From Pseudomonas sp. R37(2017) (lineage in GTDB: Bacteria > Pseudomonadota > Gammaproteobacteria > Pseudomonadales > Pseudomonadaceae), in the NCBI RefSeq assembly GCF_002113375.1, contig NZ_NEHO01000028.1, positions 1 through 35,828 on the forward strand: a stretch of 35,828 nucleotides of DNA, written 5' to 3'. A program made the translations under genes and the position numbers. Of this stretch, positions 17,544-25,255 are shown piece by piece. The first letter of the stretch is position 1. Every line of letters begins with the position of its first letter. Below the pieces are notes generated by a model that searched no databases, was not told the DNA's origin, and saw nothing but the letters and a program-made list of their open reading frames with translations.

Positions 17544-18437
17544 ATGAACGTATTCGTTACCGGCGCTGCCGGTTTTATCGGCGGTTCCATCGCCACGGGC
17601 CTTGTCCAGGCCGGTCACAACGTCACCGGTCTGGTGCGCAGCGCCGAGCAAGCGAATGAACTGCGCGCACTGGGCATCACCCCGGTGATCGGCACGCTCG
17701 ACGACCCCGCCCTGTTGGCCGATCAGGCACTGGCTGCGGACGCTGTGATCAACGCTGCCAGCAGCGATCATCGAGGCGCGGTGGAGGCCTTGCTCGATGC
17801 CTTGCGCGGTTCTGGCAAAGTGTTCCTGCACACCAGCGGCTCAAGCATCGTCGGCGATGCCTCGGGCGGCAAATCCAGTGATGTCATCTACTTCGAAGAC
17901 AACCTGCCGGAACCGACCGTCGACAAGGCGGCGCGCGTGGCCATTGATAACCTGATCCTGGCGGCGGCCATGGATGGGGTGAATTCGGCGGTGATCTGCA
18001 ACACCTTGATCTATGGCCACAGCCTGGGCGTCCATCGCGACAGCGTGCAGCTGCCGCGCCTGCTCAAGCAGGCGCGCAAAAGCGGCGTGGTGCGCCATGT
18101 CGGCACGGGCCGGAACATCTGGTCCAACGTGCACATCGAGGATGTGGTCGCTCTGTACCTGCTGGCGCTGACCGAAAACGTACCCGGCACCTTCTACTTC
18201 GTTGAAAGCGGTGAAGCGTCGTTCATCGACATGACCACCGCCATGGCCCAGGCGCTGAACCTGGGCGAACCGCAAGACTGGCCGCTCAAGGATGCGGAAG
18301 CCGAGTGGGGCTATGAAATGGCCAACTATGGCCTGGGCTCCAACAGCCGGGTTCGCGGCAAGCACGCGCGGGAACTGTTGGGCTGGGTACCGAAGCGGAC
18401 TTCGGTGGTGGAGTGGATTCGCGACGAGATGGTGTGA
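17544..18437 (+). CDS. NAD-dependent epimerase/dehydratase-like (atypical SDR) protein
   Basis: A 297-residue Rossmann-fold protein of the extended/atypical short-chain dehydrogenase group. The cofactor motif is GAAGFIGG at residues 7-14, and VFLHTSGSSIVGD marks the fourth strand. The segment where a YxxxK catalytic pair would be expected (LPEPTVDKAARVAIDNLILAA region) has no such tyrosine, so the protein may bind a nucleotide without classic SDR chemistry. The C-terminal half has NVHIEDVVALYLLAL and GTFYFVESGE as in other NAD(P)-binding family members. ATG at 17544 with GGGAG upstream. It is followed by a REP pair that ends the transcription unit. The substrate is unknown. Confidence 0.85.
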   Translation: MNVFVTGAAGFIGGSIATGLVQAGHNVTGLVRSAEQANELRALGITPVIGTLDDPALLADQALAADAVINAASSDHRGAVEALLDALRGSGKVFLHTSGSSIVGDASGGKSSDVIYFEDNLPEPTVDKAARVAIDNLILAAAMDGVNSAVICNTLIYGHSLGVHRDSVQLPRLLKQARKSGVVRHVGTGRNIWSNVHIEDVVALYLLALTENVPGTFYFVESGEASFIDMTTAMAQALNLGEPQDWPLKDAEAEWGYEMANYGLGSNSRVRGKHARELLGWVPKRTSVVEWIRDEMV

Positions 18438-18463
18438 GTTCGCTGTAGACCGAGTCGTGTCCA

Positions 18464-18544
18464 TCGCGAGCAGGCTCGCTCCCACATTTGATCTGCGTTC
18501 AACAGGACGACGCAAATCCCCTGTGGGAGCGAGCCTGCTCGCGA
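18464..18544. repeat. REP pair (inverted) between SDR gene and SulP gene
   Basis: A TCGCGAGCAGGCTCGCTCCCACA element (18464-18486) faces CTGTGGGAGCGAGCCTGCTCGCGA (18521-18544) across 34 bases. It is the same family as the pair at 14475, with the same loop bases. It sits 27 bases past the SDR stop codon, between two same-strand genes. Confidence 0.92.
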
Positions 18545-18637
18545 AGCTTTTCCTGACAGACCATTAACTGGCCGGTCGGCCTTCGATTCCGTAACATCCG
18601 CACACTCTTTCTCGTCTCTCCCTGTGTGCGGTTCCCC

Positions 18638-20083
18638 ATGAAAGCAAAACGTCTACGCGCCGATGTCCTGGCCGGACTTACCACGTCCTTCGCCCTGTTG
18701 CCCGAATGCATCGCTTTCGCGCTGGTGGCCCATCTCAATCCACTGATGGGGCTCTACGGCGCATTCATCATCTGCACCCTGACCGCGCTGTTCGGCGGGC
18801 GACCGGGCATGGTGTCCGGCGCGGCCGGCTCGATGGCCGTGGTGATCGTTGCGCTGGTGGTGCAACACGGCGTGCAGTACCTGCTGGCCACGGTGTTGCT
18901 GGGCGGGCTGATAATGATGGCGTTCGGGCTGCTCAAGCTCGGCAAGCTGGTGCGCATGGTGCCGCACCCGGTGATGCTCGGCTTCGTCAACGGCCTGGCG
19001 ATCATCATTGCCCTGGCGCAACTGGAGCACTTCAAGAACGGTGAGGCGTGGTTGAGCGGTACGCCGCTGTACATGATGCTTGGCCTGGTCGCGGTGACCA
19101 TGGCCATTGTCTACGTACTGCCGCGCCTGACCCGCACAGTGCCGCCAGCGCTGGTGGCGATTCTCGGCGTGGGCCTGGCGGTGTATCTGCTCGGCCTGCC
19201 GACTCGCACCCTGGGCGACATGGCGCATATTGCCGGTGGTTTGCCGACGCTGGCGCTGCCGGACATTCCATGGAATCCGGAGACCCTGCGGATCATCGCA
19301 CCCTACGCGATCCTGATGGCGCTGGTGGGGTTGCTGGAAACCCTGTTGACGCTGAACCTCACCGATGAAATCACCGAGAGCCGTGGTTACCCGGATCGCG
19401 AGTGCGTGGCGCTGGGGGCGGCGAATATAGTGTCCGGTGCGTTCGGCGGCATGGGCGGTTGCGCCATGATCGGCCAGACCGTGATCAACCTCAGTTCCGG
19501 CGGACGCGGGCGCTTGTCCGGTGTGGTGGCCGGAGTGTCGATCCTCCTGTTCATCCTGTTCCTGTCGCCGCTGATCGAGCGCATTCCGCTGGCGGCGCTG
19601 GTCGGGGTGATGTTCGTGGTGTCGCAACAGACCTTCGCCTGGGCCTCGTTGCGGGTGCTGAACAAGGTGCCGATGAACGACGTACTGGTGATCATCGCGG
19701 TCACCGTCATTACCGTGTTCACCGACCTGGCCACCGCAGTGCTCTGCGGGATCATCATCGCAGCGCTGAACTTTGCCTGGCAGCAGGCCCGGCAGCTATA
19801 CGCCGACAGTCATCTGGAGAACGACGGCAGCAAGCTGTACCGGGTGCATGGCACGCTGTTCTTCGCCTCGACCACGCCCTTTCTCAATCAGTTCGATCCG
19901 GCCAATGACCCGGCGCAAGTGACCCTGGACTGCCAGCACCTGAGTGTTGTCGACTACTCGGCCATCGCCGCGCTGGGTACCTTGCGCGAGCGTTACACCA
20001 GGGCCGGCAAGCACCTGCGGGTGCTGAATTTGTCCGAACGCTGCAAGACATTGCTCAAGCGCGCGCGGATGCGGCACGACTGA
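18638..20083 (+). CDS. SulP-family anion transporter with C-terminal STAS domain
   Basis: A 481-residue inner-membrane transporter of the SulP (SLC26-like) family, whose members carry sulfate, bicarbonate or other anions. The start RADVLAGLTTSFALLPECIAFALVA is the SulP entry motif (usually DxxAGLTVALVLIPEAIAFA). GLYGAFIICTLTALFGGRPGMVSGAAGSMAVV, GLLETLLTLNLTDEI and GGMGGCAMIGQTVINLSSGGRGRLSG are the conserved core. About 10-12 membrane segments end near residue 390. The last 85 residues (KLYRVHGTLFFASTTPF, then VTLDCQHLSVVDYSAIAAL) form a short STAS regulatory domain. ATG at 18638 is preferred over GTG at 18626. The transported anion cannot be assigned. Confidence 0.9.
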   Translation: MKAKRLRADVLAGLTTSFALLPECIAFALVAHLNPLMGLYGAFIICTLTALFGGRPGMVSGAAGSMAVVIVALVVQHGVQYLLATVLLGGLIMMAFGLLKLGKLVRMVPHPVMLGFVNGLAIIIALAQLEHFKNGEAWLSGTPLYMMLGLVAVTMAIVYVLPRLTRTVPPALVAILGVGLAVYLLGLPTRTLGDMAHIAGGLPTLALPDIPWNPETLRIIAPYAILMALVGLLETLLTLNLTDEITESRGYPDRECVALGAANIVSGAFGGMGGCAMIGQTVINLSSGGRGRLSGVVAGVSILLFILFLSPLIERIPLAALVGVMFVVSQQTFAWASLRVLNKVPMNDVLVIIAVTVITVFTDLATAVLCGIIIAALNFAWQQARQLYADSHLENDGSKLYRVHGTLFFASTTPFLNQFDPANDPAQVTLDCQHLSVVDYSAIAALGTLRERYTRAGKHLRVLNLSERCKTLLKRARMRHD

Positions 20084-20090
20084 AATCAAT

Positions 20091-20124
20091 GGCCGGCGCG
20101 ATGAAAATCCGCCGGCCTGATTTT
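20091..20124 (+). terminator. Probable terminator after the SulP gene
   Basis: GGCCGGCG pairs perfectly with CGCCGGCC around an 11-base loop, followed by TGATTTTCATT. The T-run is interrupted, so termination may be incomplete. It is seven bases past the SulP stop codon. Confidence 0.6.
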
Positions 20125-20194
20125 CATTATTTGCGACAACTCATGTCTCTGGGCGACACGCCTTACCTCTGTACGAAAATTACTTTCACCTCGT

Positions 20195-20242
20195 TTGAAA
20201 ATCGCGCTTCGAAATGTTTTAAGAGTTTCACAAATATTTCGA
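20195..20242 (+). promoter_or_regulatory. Candidate promoter and RpiR-type operator of the gntP-like operon
   Basis: TTGAAA (20195-20200) and TTTAAG (20218-20223) are 17 bases apart, a plausible sigma-70 promoter 44 bases before the permease start. An inverted repeat TCGAAAT (20209-20215) and ATTTCGA (20236-20242) brackets the -10 and the likely transcription start, and an inner GAAA...TTTC (20211-20229) shares its left arm. A repressor bound here would block transcription, which suits the RpiR-family gene inside the operon. Inspection only. Confidence 0.42.
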
Positions 20243-20266
20243 CGTGACCCTCTCGAGGAGTACCGC

Positions 20267-21616
20267 ATGACCCTGTCCTTCGGCTATTGGCTGCTGGTGT
20301 ATGCCGCCATCGCCATCATTGCTCTGATCGTTCTGATCGCCCGTTACCGGATCAACCCGTTCATTGTCATCACCCTGATTTCCATCGGCCTGGCGCTGGT
20401 GGCGGGGATGCCGCCGTCGGGTGTGGTGGGGGCGTACGAGGCGGGTGTCGGCAAGACCCTGGGGCACATCGCCCTGGTGGTGGCGCTGGGCACCATGCTT
20501 GGCAAGATGATGGCCGAGTCCGGTGGGGCCGAGCAGGTGGCACGGACCTTGATCGACCGCTTTGGCGAAAAGAACGCGCATTGGGCGATGGTGTGCATCG
20601 CGTTCCTGGTCGGTCTGCCACTGTTCTTCGAAGTGGGTTTCGTCTTGCTGGTGCCTATTGCGTTCACCGTGGCGCGGCGCGTGGGCGTGTCGATCCTGAT
20701 GGTCGGCCTGCCGATGGTCGCCGGGCTCTCGGTGGTGCATGCGCTGGTGCCGCCGCACCCGGCGGCAATGCTCGCGGTGCAGGTGTATCAGGCGTCGGTG
20801 GGACAGACCCTGCTCTACGCGATCGCGATCGGCATTCCGACAGCGATCATCGCCGGCCCCCTGTACGCCAAATTCATCGTGCCGCGCATTCAATTGCCGG
20901 CGGAAAACCCGCTGGAACGCCAGTTCCTGGAGCGAGAACCGCGCGACAGCCTGCCGGGTTTCGGCATCACCATGGCGACCATTCTGTTACCGGTGGTGCT
21001 GATGCTGATTGGCGGCTGGGCCAATCTTCTTTCCACGCCGGGCACAGGTTTCAACCAGTTCTTGCTGTTCATCGGTAACTCGGTGATTGCGTTGTTGCTG
21101 GCCACGTTGCTGAGCTTCTGGACGCTCGGCCTGGCCCAGGGCTTCAACCGCGAATCGATCCTCAAATTCACCAACGAATGCCTGGCGCCGACCGCCAGCA
21201 TCACCCTGCTGGTCGGTGCCGGTGGTGGCCTGAACCGGATTCTGGTGGACGCCGGCGTCACCGACCAGATCGTCGGCCTGGCCCATGAATTTCATTTGTC
21301 GCCGCTGTTGATGGGCTGGCTGTTTGCCGCGCTGATGCGCATCGCCACCGGTTCTGCCACTGTGGCCATGACCACCGCTTCAGGTGTGGTCGCGCCGGTG
21401 GCCATTGGTCTGGGTTATCCCCATCCGGAATTGCTGGTGCTGGCGACGGGCGCCGGGTCGGTTATCTTTTCCCACGTGAACGACGGCGGTTTCTGGTTGA
21501 TCAAGGAATACTTCAACATGACAGTGACCCAGACCTTCAAAACCTGGACCGTGCTCGAAACCTTGATCTCGGTCGTCGCCTTCGGCCTGACCGTTGGCCT
21601 TTCTTACCTGATTTAG
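20267..21616 (+). CDS. GntP-family permease (gluconate-permease-like)
   Basis: A 449-residue inner-membrane permease, the usual GntP/GntT family length. Family motifs include RINPFIVITLISIGLALVAG, VGKTLGHIALVVALGTMLGK, MMAESGGAEQVARTLIDRFG, GLPLFFEVGFVLLVPI, LVPPHPAAMLA, MRIATGSATVAMTTA and GSVIFSHVNDGGFWLIKEYF. About 12-14 hydrophobic segments are present. The ATG at 20267 has GAGGAG six bases before it; an in-frame ATG at 20195 lies inside the predicted promoter. Fourteen bases separate it from the RpiR gene, with the D-aminoacylase directly after. That company argues against gluconate and for a D-amino acid or N-acyl-D-amino acid as the substrate. The family is firm, the substrate inferred. 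Confidence 0.92.
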   Translation: MTLSFGYWLLVYAAIAIIALIVLIARYRINPFIVITLISIGLALVAGMPPSGVVGAYEAGVGKTLGHIALVVALGTMLGKMMAESGGAEQVARTLIDRFGEKNAHWAMVCIAFLVGLPLFFEVGFVLLVPIAFTVARRVGVSILMVGLPMVAGLSVVHALVPPHPAAMLAVQVYQASVGQTLLYAIAIGIPTAIIAGPLYAKFIVPRIQLPAENPLERQFLEREPRDSLPGFGITMATILLPVVLMLIGGWANLLSTPGTGFNQFLLFIGNSVIALLLATLLSFWTLGLAQGFNRESILKFTNECLAPTASITLLVGAGGGLNRILVDAGVTDQIVGLAHEFHLSPLLMGWLFAALMRIATGSATVAMTTASGVVAPVAIGLGYPHPELLVLATGAGSVIFSHVNDGGFWLIKEYFNMTVTQTFKTWTVLETLISVVAFGLTVGLSYLI

Positions 21617-21630
21617 CCGGAGCCACTTGC

Positions 21631-22491
21631 ATGGACATCCTCTACCAGATCCGCGCCCGTCAGGACTCCTTCAGTGCCGGTGAAGGACGCATCGCCCGGC
21701 TGATGCTCGACGACGTAGGATTTGCTGCCTCCGCCAGCCTCGATGAACTGGCGTTGCGGGCGGAGGTCAGCAGCGCCACGCTGTCGCGGTTCGCCCGTAC
21801 GGTCGGCTGCAAGGATCTGCGTGACCTGCGCTTGCAACTGGCCCAGGCCAGCGGCGTCGGCAGTCGGTTTCTCGACCCGGCGGGCACCCCCGAGCAGTCG
21901 GCGTTCTATGGGCAGATCGTGAGTGACGTCGAATCGACCTTGCGCCAGCACCTGGCGGCGTTCGACGAATCGCGATTCGTCGATGCGGTGAAACTGCTGG
22001 GCAAGGCGCGGATGATTCACGCGTTCGGCATGGGCGGCTGCTCGACCCTGTGCAGCGATGAACTGCAAGTACGCCTGGTGCGCCTCGGCTATCCGGTCGC
22101 GGTGTGCCACGATGCGGTGATGATGCGCGTCACCGCCGCCAGCCTCAGCGCTGAACAGGTGGTGATTGTCTGCTCGCTGACCGGGATCACCCCGGAGTTG
22201 ATTGAAACGGTGGAGCTGGCGCGCAACTACGGCGCACGCATTCTGGCCATCACCCGTGCCGACTCGCCGCTGGCGCAACTGGCCGACATCGTCCTGCCCC
22301 TGCAAAGCGCCGAAACCTCGTTCATCTACAAACCCACGGCGGCGCGCTACGGCATGCTGCTGGCCATCGATGTGCTCGCTACCGAGCTGGCACTGGCCAA
22401 TCCTGAAGACAATCAAGAACGTCTGCGGCGGATCAAACTCGCCCTCGACGAATACCGCGGCGGCGACGATCACTTGCCGCTGGGAGACTGA
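21631..22491 (+). CDS. RpiR/MurR-family transcriptional regulator (HTH + SIS)
   Basis: A 286-residue regulator with an N-terminal RpiR-type HTH (about 1-78: IRARQDSFSAGEGRIARLML, ASLDELALRAEVSSATLSRF, ARTVGCKDLRDLRLQLA) and a C-terminal SIS domain (about 110-255: ARMIHAFGMGGCSTLCSDEL, VVIVCSLTGITPELIETVEL, GARILAITRADSPLAQLADI). SIS domains usually bind phosphosugars or amino-sugar derivatives. GGAG stands eight bases before the ATG. It lies between the permease (14 bp) and the D-aminoacylase (one-base gap), so all three are one operon and the regulator probably controls its own operon through the repeat at 20209-20242. The effector is not known. Confidence 0.93.
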   Translation: MDILYQIRARQDSFSAGEGRIARLMLDDVGFAASASLDELALRAEVSSATLSRFARTVGCKDLRDLRLQLAQASGVGSRFLDPAGTPEQSAFYGQIVSDVESTLRQHLAAFDESRFVDAVKLLGKARMIHAFGMGGCSTLCSDELQVRLVRLGYPVAVCHDAVMMRVTAASLSAEQVVIVCSLTGITPELIETVELARNYGARILAITRADSPLAQLADIVLPLQSAETSFIYKPTAARYGMLLAIDVLATELALANPEDNQERLRRIKLALDEYRGGDDHLPLGD

Positions 22492-22492
22492 C

Positions 22493-23950
22493 ATGCAGTA
22501 CGACACGCTGATTCGCAACGCCCTGATCATCGACGGCAGCAACCGCCCCGGTTACCCCGCCGACGTGGCCATTCTCAACGGGCGCATCGAGTGCATCGGC
22601 GACTTGCGCGACGCCTGCGCCAGCGAAGAAATCGACGCCCAAGGCCATGTGCTGGCGCCGGGTTTCATCGACGTGCACACCCATGACGACACCGTGGTGA
22701 TTCGTCAGCCGCAGATGCTGCCCAAGCTCAGCCAGGGCGTGACGACGGTGATCGTCGGCAACTGCGGGATCAGTGCCTCGCCGGTGAGTTTGCGTGGCGA
22801 TCCCCCGGACCCGATGAACCTGCTCGGTACGGCGGCGGCGTTTGTGTATCCGACCTTCCGCGACTACCGGGCGGCGGTCGAAGCCGCGAACACCACGTTG
22901 AACGTTGCCGCGCTGGTCGGCCATACGGCGCTGCGCAGCAATCATCTGGACGACCTGTTCCGCACGGCCAGCGCCGACGAAATCGCCGCGATGCGCGAGC
23001 AACTGCGCGAGAGCCTGGAGGCGGGTGCACTGGGGCTGTCCACAGGCCTTGCCTATGCCAGCGCGTTCTCGGCGTCGACCGCTGAAGTGATGCAACTGAC
23101 CGAAGAGTTGACCGCGTTCGGCGCGGTCTACACCACGCACTTGCGCAGCGAATTCGAACCGGTGCTGGAGGCCATGGACGAAGCGTTCCAGATCGGCCGT
23201 CATGCGCGAAGCCCAGTGATCATTTCCCACCTCAAATGTGCCGGTGCCGGTAACTGGGGGCGTAGTCCGCAATTGCTGGCATCCCTTGAGAAAGCCGCGT
23301 TAACCCACCCGGTTGGCTGCGACTGTTATCCCTACGCGGCGAGCTCATCGACCCTAGACCTCAAGCAGGTGACCGATGCCCATCGCATCACCATCACCTG
23401 GTCGACCCCGCACCCGGAAATGGGCGGCCGCGACCTGATGGACATCGCCGCCGAATGGAACCTGCCATTGTTGGAGGCTGCTCGCCAACTGCAACCCGCC
23501 GGTGCGGTGTACTACGGAATGGATGAGGCGGATGTGCGCAGAATCCTCGCCCATCCGCTGTCGATGGTCGGCTCCGACGGCTTGCCGGAAGACCCGTTCC
23601 CGCACCCACGCTTGTGGGGTGCATTCCCTCGGGTGCTCGGACATTTCAGCCGTGACATGGGATTGTTCCCGCTGCACACCGCCGTGCACAAAATGACCGG
23701 GTTGTCGGCGGCACGCTTCGGTTTGAAGGAGCGCGGTGAAATCCGCGAAGGACATTGGGCCGACCTGGTGTTGTTCGATCCGGCGACTGTCCGCGATGTC
23801 GCCGATTTCAACGATCCGCAACGGGCGGCGCAAGGCATCGAGGGCGTATGGGTCAACGGTGTGTTGAGCTACCGCGATGGCCAGGCCAATGGGCGCAGGG
23901 AAGGGCGGTTCCTGGCTCGGGAAGGGGATTTGCGTACGGGATTCCAGTGA
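22493..23950 (+). CDS. D-aminoacylase (N-acyl-D-amino-acid deacylase)
   Basis: A zinc amidohydrolase that removes the acyl group from N-acyl-D-amino acids. The 485-residue product matches the D-aminoacylase family length. The metal motif GFIDVHTHDD gives His62 and His64, and VGNCGIS gives Cys91, the bridging cysteine special to D-aminoacylases. VIISHLKCAG and DCYPYAASSSTLDL follow, and MVGSDGLPEDPFPHPRLWGAFPRVLG supplies the catalytic aspartate. GEIREGHWADLVLFDP is the end of the amidohydrolase beta-sandwich. The ATG follows the RpiR stop by one base, so translation is probably coupled. Together with the permease it suggests import and deacylation of N-acyl-D-amino acids. In this strain no RidA or D-amino-acid deaminase gene follows; a convergent AraC gene comes next. 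Confidence 0.93.
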   Translation: MQYDTLIRNALIIDGSNRPGYPADVAILNGRIECIGDLRDACASEEIDAQGHVLAPGFIDVHTHDDTVVIRQPQMLPKLSQGVTTVIVGNCGISASPVSLRGDPPDPMNLLGTAAAFVYPTFRDYRAAVEAANTTLNVAALVGHTALRSNHLDDLFRTASADEIAAMREQLRESLEAGALGLSTGLAYASAFSASTAEVMQLTEELTAFGAVYTTHLRSEFEPVLEAMDEAFQIGRHARSPVIISHLKCAGAGNWGRSPQLLASLEKAALTHPVGCDCYPYAASSSTLDLKQVTDAHRITITWSTPHPEMGGRDLMDIAAEWNLPLLEAARQLQPAGAVYYGMDEADVRRILAHPLSMVGSDGLPEDPFPHPRLWGAFPRVLGHFSRDMGLFPLHTAVHKMTGLSAARFGLKERGEIREGHWADLVLFDPATVRDVADFNDPQRAAQGIEGVWVNGVLSYRDGQANGRREGRFLAREGDLRTGFQ

Positions 23951-24015
23951 GTGTCGAGCACGGCGTTACATGCAGGAGCAACGGGTGTTCACCCACACGC
24001 TCAGCCTCTGAGCCT

Positions 24016-25044
24016 TCAGCCTTCGTTCGCCACCCGGTGGGTTTGGCGAAACTCGCCGGGCGGCATCCCGCGCCGGCTTTTGAAGGTGCGGTGAAACGAG
24101 CGCGGTTCGGTGAAGCCCAGGTACTGGGCAATGTCCTGGATCGGCAGGGTGCTGTTGAGCAGGTAATGCTCGGCCAGTTCCTGGCGCAGGTCGTCGAGGA
24201 TCTGCTGGTACGACGTCCCGGCCTGGTGCAACTGGCGTTGCAGCGTGCGCACTGACACGGCGAGCTGCTCGGCCACCTGCTCCTTGCGTGGCAGGCCTTC
24301 CTTGAGCAACTGACGCAGGATGCTTTTGACCCGCTGCTGCAGCGATGCATCCTCCAATGTAGCCATCAACCCCTGGGCATGTTCTTCCAGTGTGCGCAGC
24401 AATTGCGCATCGGCCTGGCGCAATGGCAACTGCAAATACGGCAACGGGACAATCAGCGCCGAATAAGGCTGGTCGAACAGCACCGGACAGTCGAAGAACT
24501 GCTCGTACTGTGCCAGCGTGGTGTCGGGCGGACAGGCATGTTCCAGCCAGACGGCGGCCGGCGACAGTTGCGTGTCGGCGATCCAGCGCGCGTATTGCAG
24601 CCAGGAACCGAGCACGTTTTCCACCAGGTGCCGGCGAATTCGCGGGCGTTGATGACGGCACGTCCAGATCAGGTGCACGTTGCTGCCTTGCACCTCGGCG
24701 CGACTGACGCCCATGTCTCCCACCAGCTTCTCGAACGGCATGATGCGGCTCATGGCGTCGCCCAGTGTCGCGCAGTTCATGGTGATGTAGCCCAGCACGC
24801 TCCAGGAGTTGGGCAACACGAAATGCGCGGCGTTGAGACCGAACAACGCATCGCCCGAGTGTTCGCAGAAATAATCGAGCAGCCGTTCATGGGCTTCACC
24901 GGGCAACCGCAGGCTGTTGTCACTCAATTGCTGTGCCTGCAACCCGGCAGCCGCCAACGCAGGCTCGATGGCCATGCCCAGTTGTTCGGCGTGACGCAGG
25001 TACTTGAGCAGCGGCGGGACTGAGGTGAAGCCAAGCGATTGCAT
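24016..25044 (-). CDS. AraC-family regulator, probable controller of the flavoenzyme-kinase operon
   Basis: A 342-residue AraC-type regulator of the arabinose-binding-like (PF12625) group. The N-terminal half has the group pattern LLKYLRHAEQLGMAIEPALA, ANFV-like HFVLPNSWSVLGYITMNCAT and LGDAMSRIMPFEKLVGD. The C-terminal DNA-binding domain (about 255-338) has LPRKEQVAEQLAVSVRTLQRQL for the first HTH and PIQDIAQYLGFTEPRSFHRTF for the second. AGGAAA stands before the ATG. It is divergent from the ADPS-like flavoenzyme across 211 bp, so control of that operon is likely. It converges with the D-aminoacylase gene, with only 65 bp between them. The effector is unknown; a lipid-derived glycerol compound would suit the context. 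Confidence 0.92.
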   Translation of the reverse strand: MQSLGFTSVPPLLKYLRHAEQLGMAIEPALAAAGLQAQQLSDNSLRLPGEAHERLLDYFCEHSGDALFGLNAAHFVLPNSWSVLGYITMNCATLGDAMSRIMPFEKLVGDMGVSRAEVQGSNVHLIWTCRHQRPRIRRHLVENVLGSWLQYARWIADTQLSPAAVWLEHACPPDTTLAQYEQFFDCPVLFDQPYSALIVPLPYLQLPLRQADAQLLRTLEEHAQGLMATLEDASLQQRVKSILRQLLKEGLPRKEQVAEQLAVSVRTLQRQLHQAGTSYQQILDDLRQELAEHYLLNSTLPIQDIAQYLGFTEPRSFHRTFKSRRGMPPGEFRQTHRVANEG

Positions 25045-25255
25045 GATCGTTTCCTGTGATCAAGGCCCGCGTGCGCGGAGATGAATACCCGGAAAGGTAA
25101 TTTGAAACCACGGCTAAAGTAAATGGCTGACGCCTGCGCGACGTTTGACTCAATTGGCTACTCGAACTGGCCGGATGCGACCGTGACACTTTCCGGCGGC
25201 TGATTAGTATGAGGGCCTGAAATATCACTGATCGGAACCGCAAAAGGACACACGC

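Noticed and set aside
23999..24013. Hairpin GCTCAG-CCT-CTGAGC as a terminator between the D-aminoacylase and AraC genes
   Set aside because: The stem is only six pairs and no T-run follows on either strand.
25045..25255. Sigma-54 or sigma-70 promoter in the AraC-flavoenzyme divergent region
   Set aside because: TGGC...TGC and TTGACT sequences are present but the spacing or the -10 does not fit, so no promoter is called.
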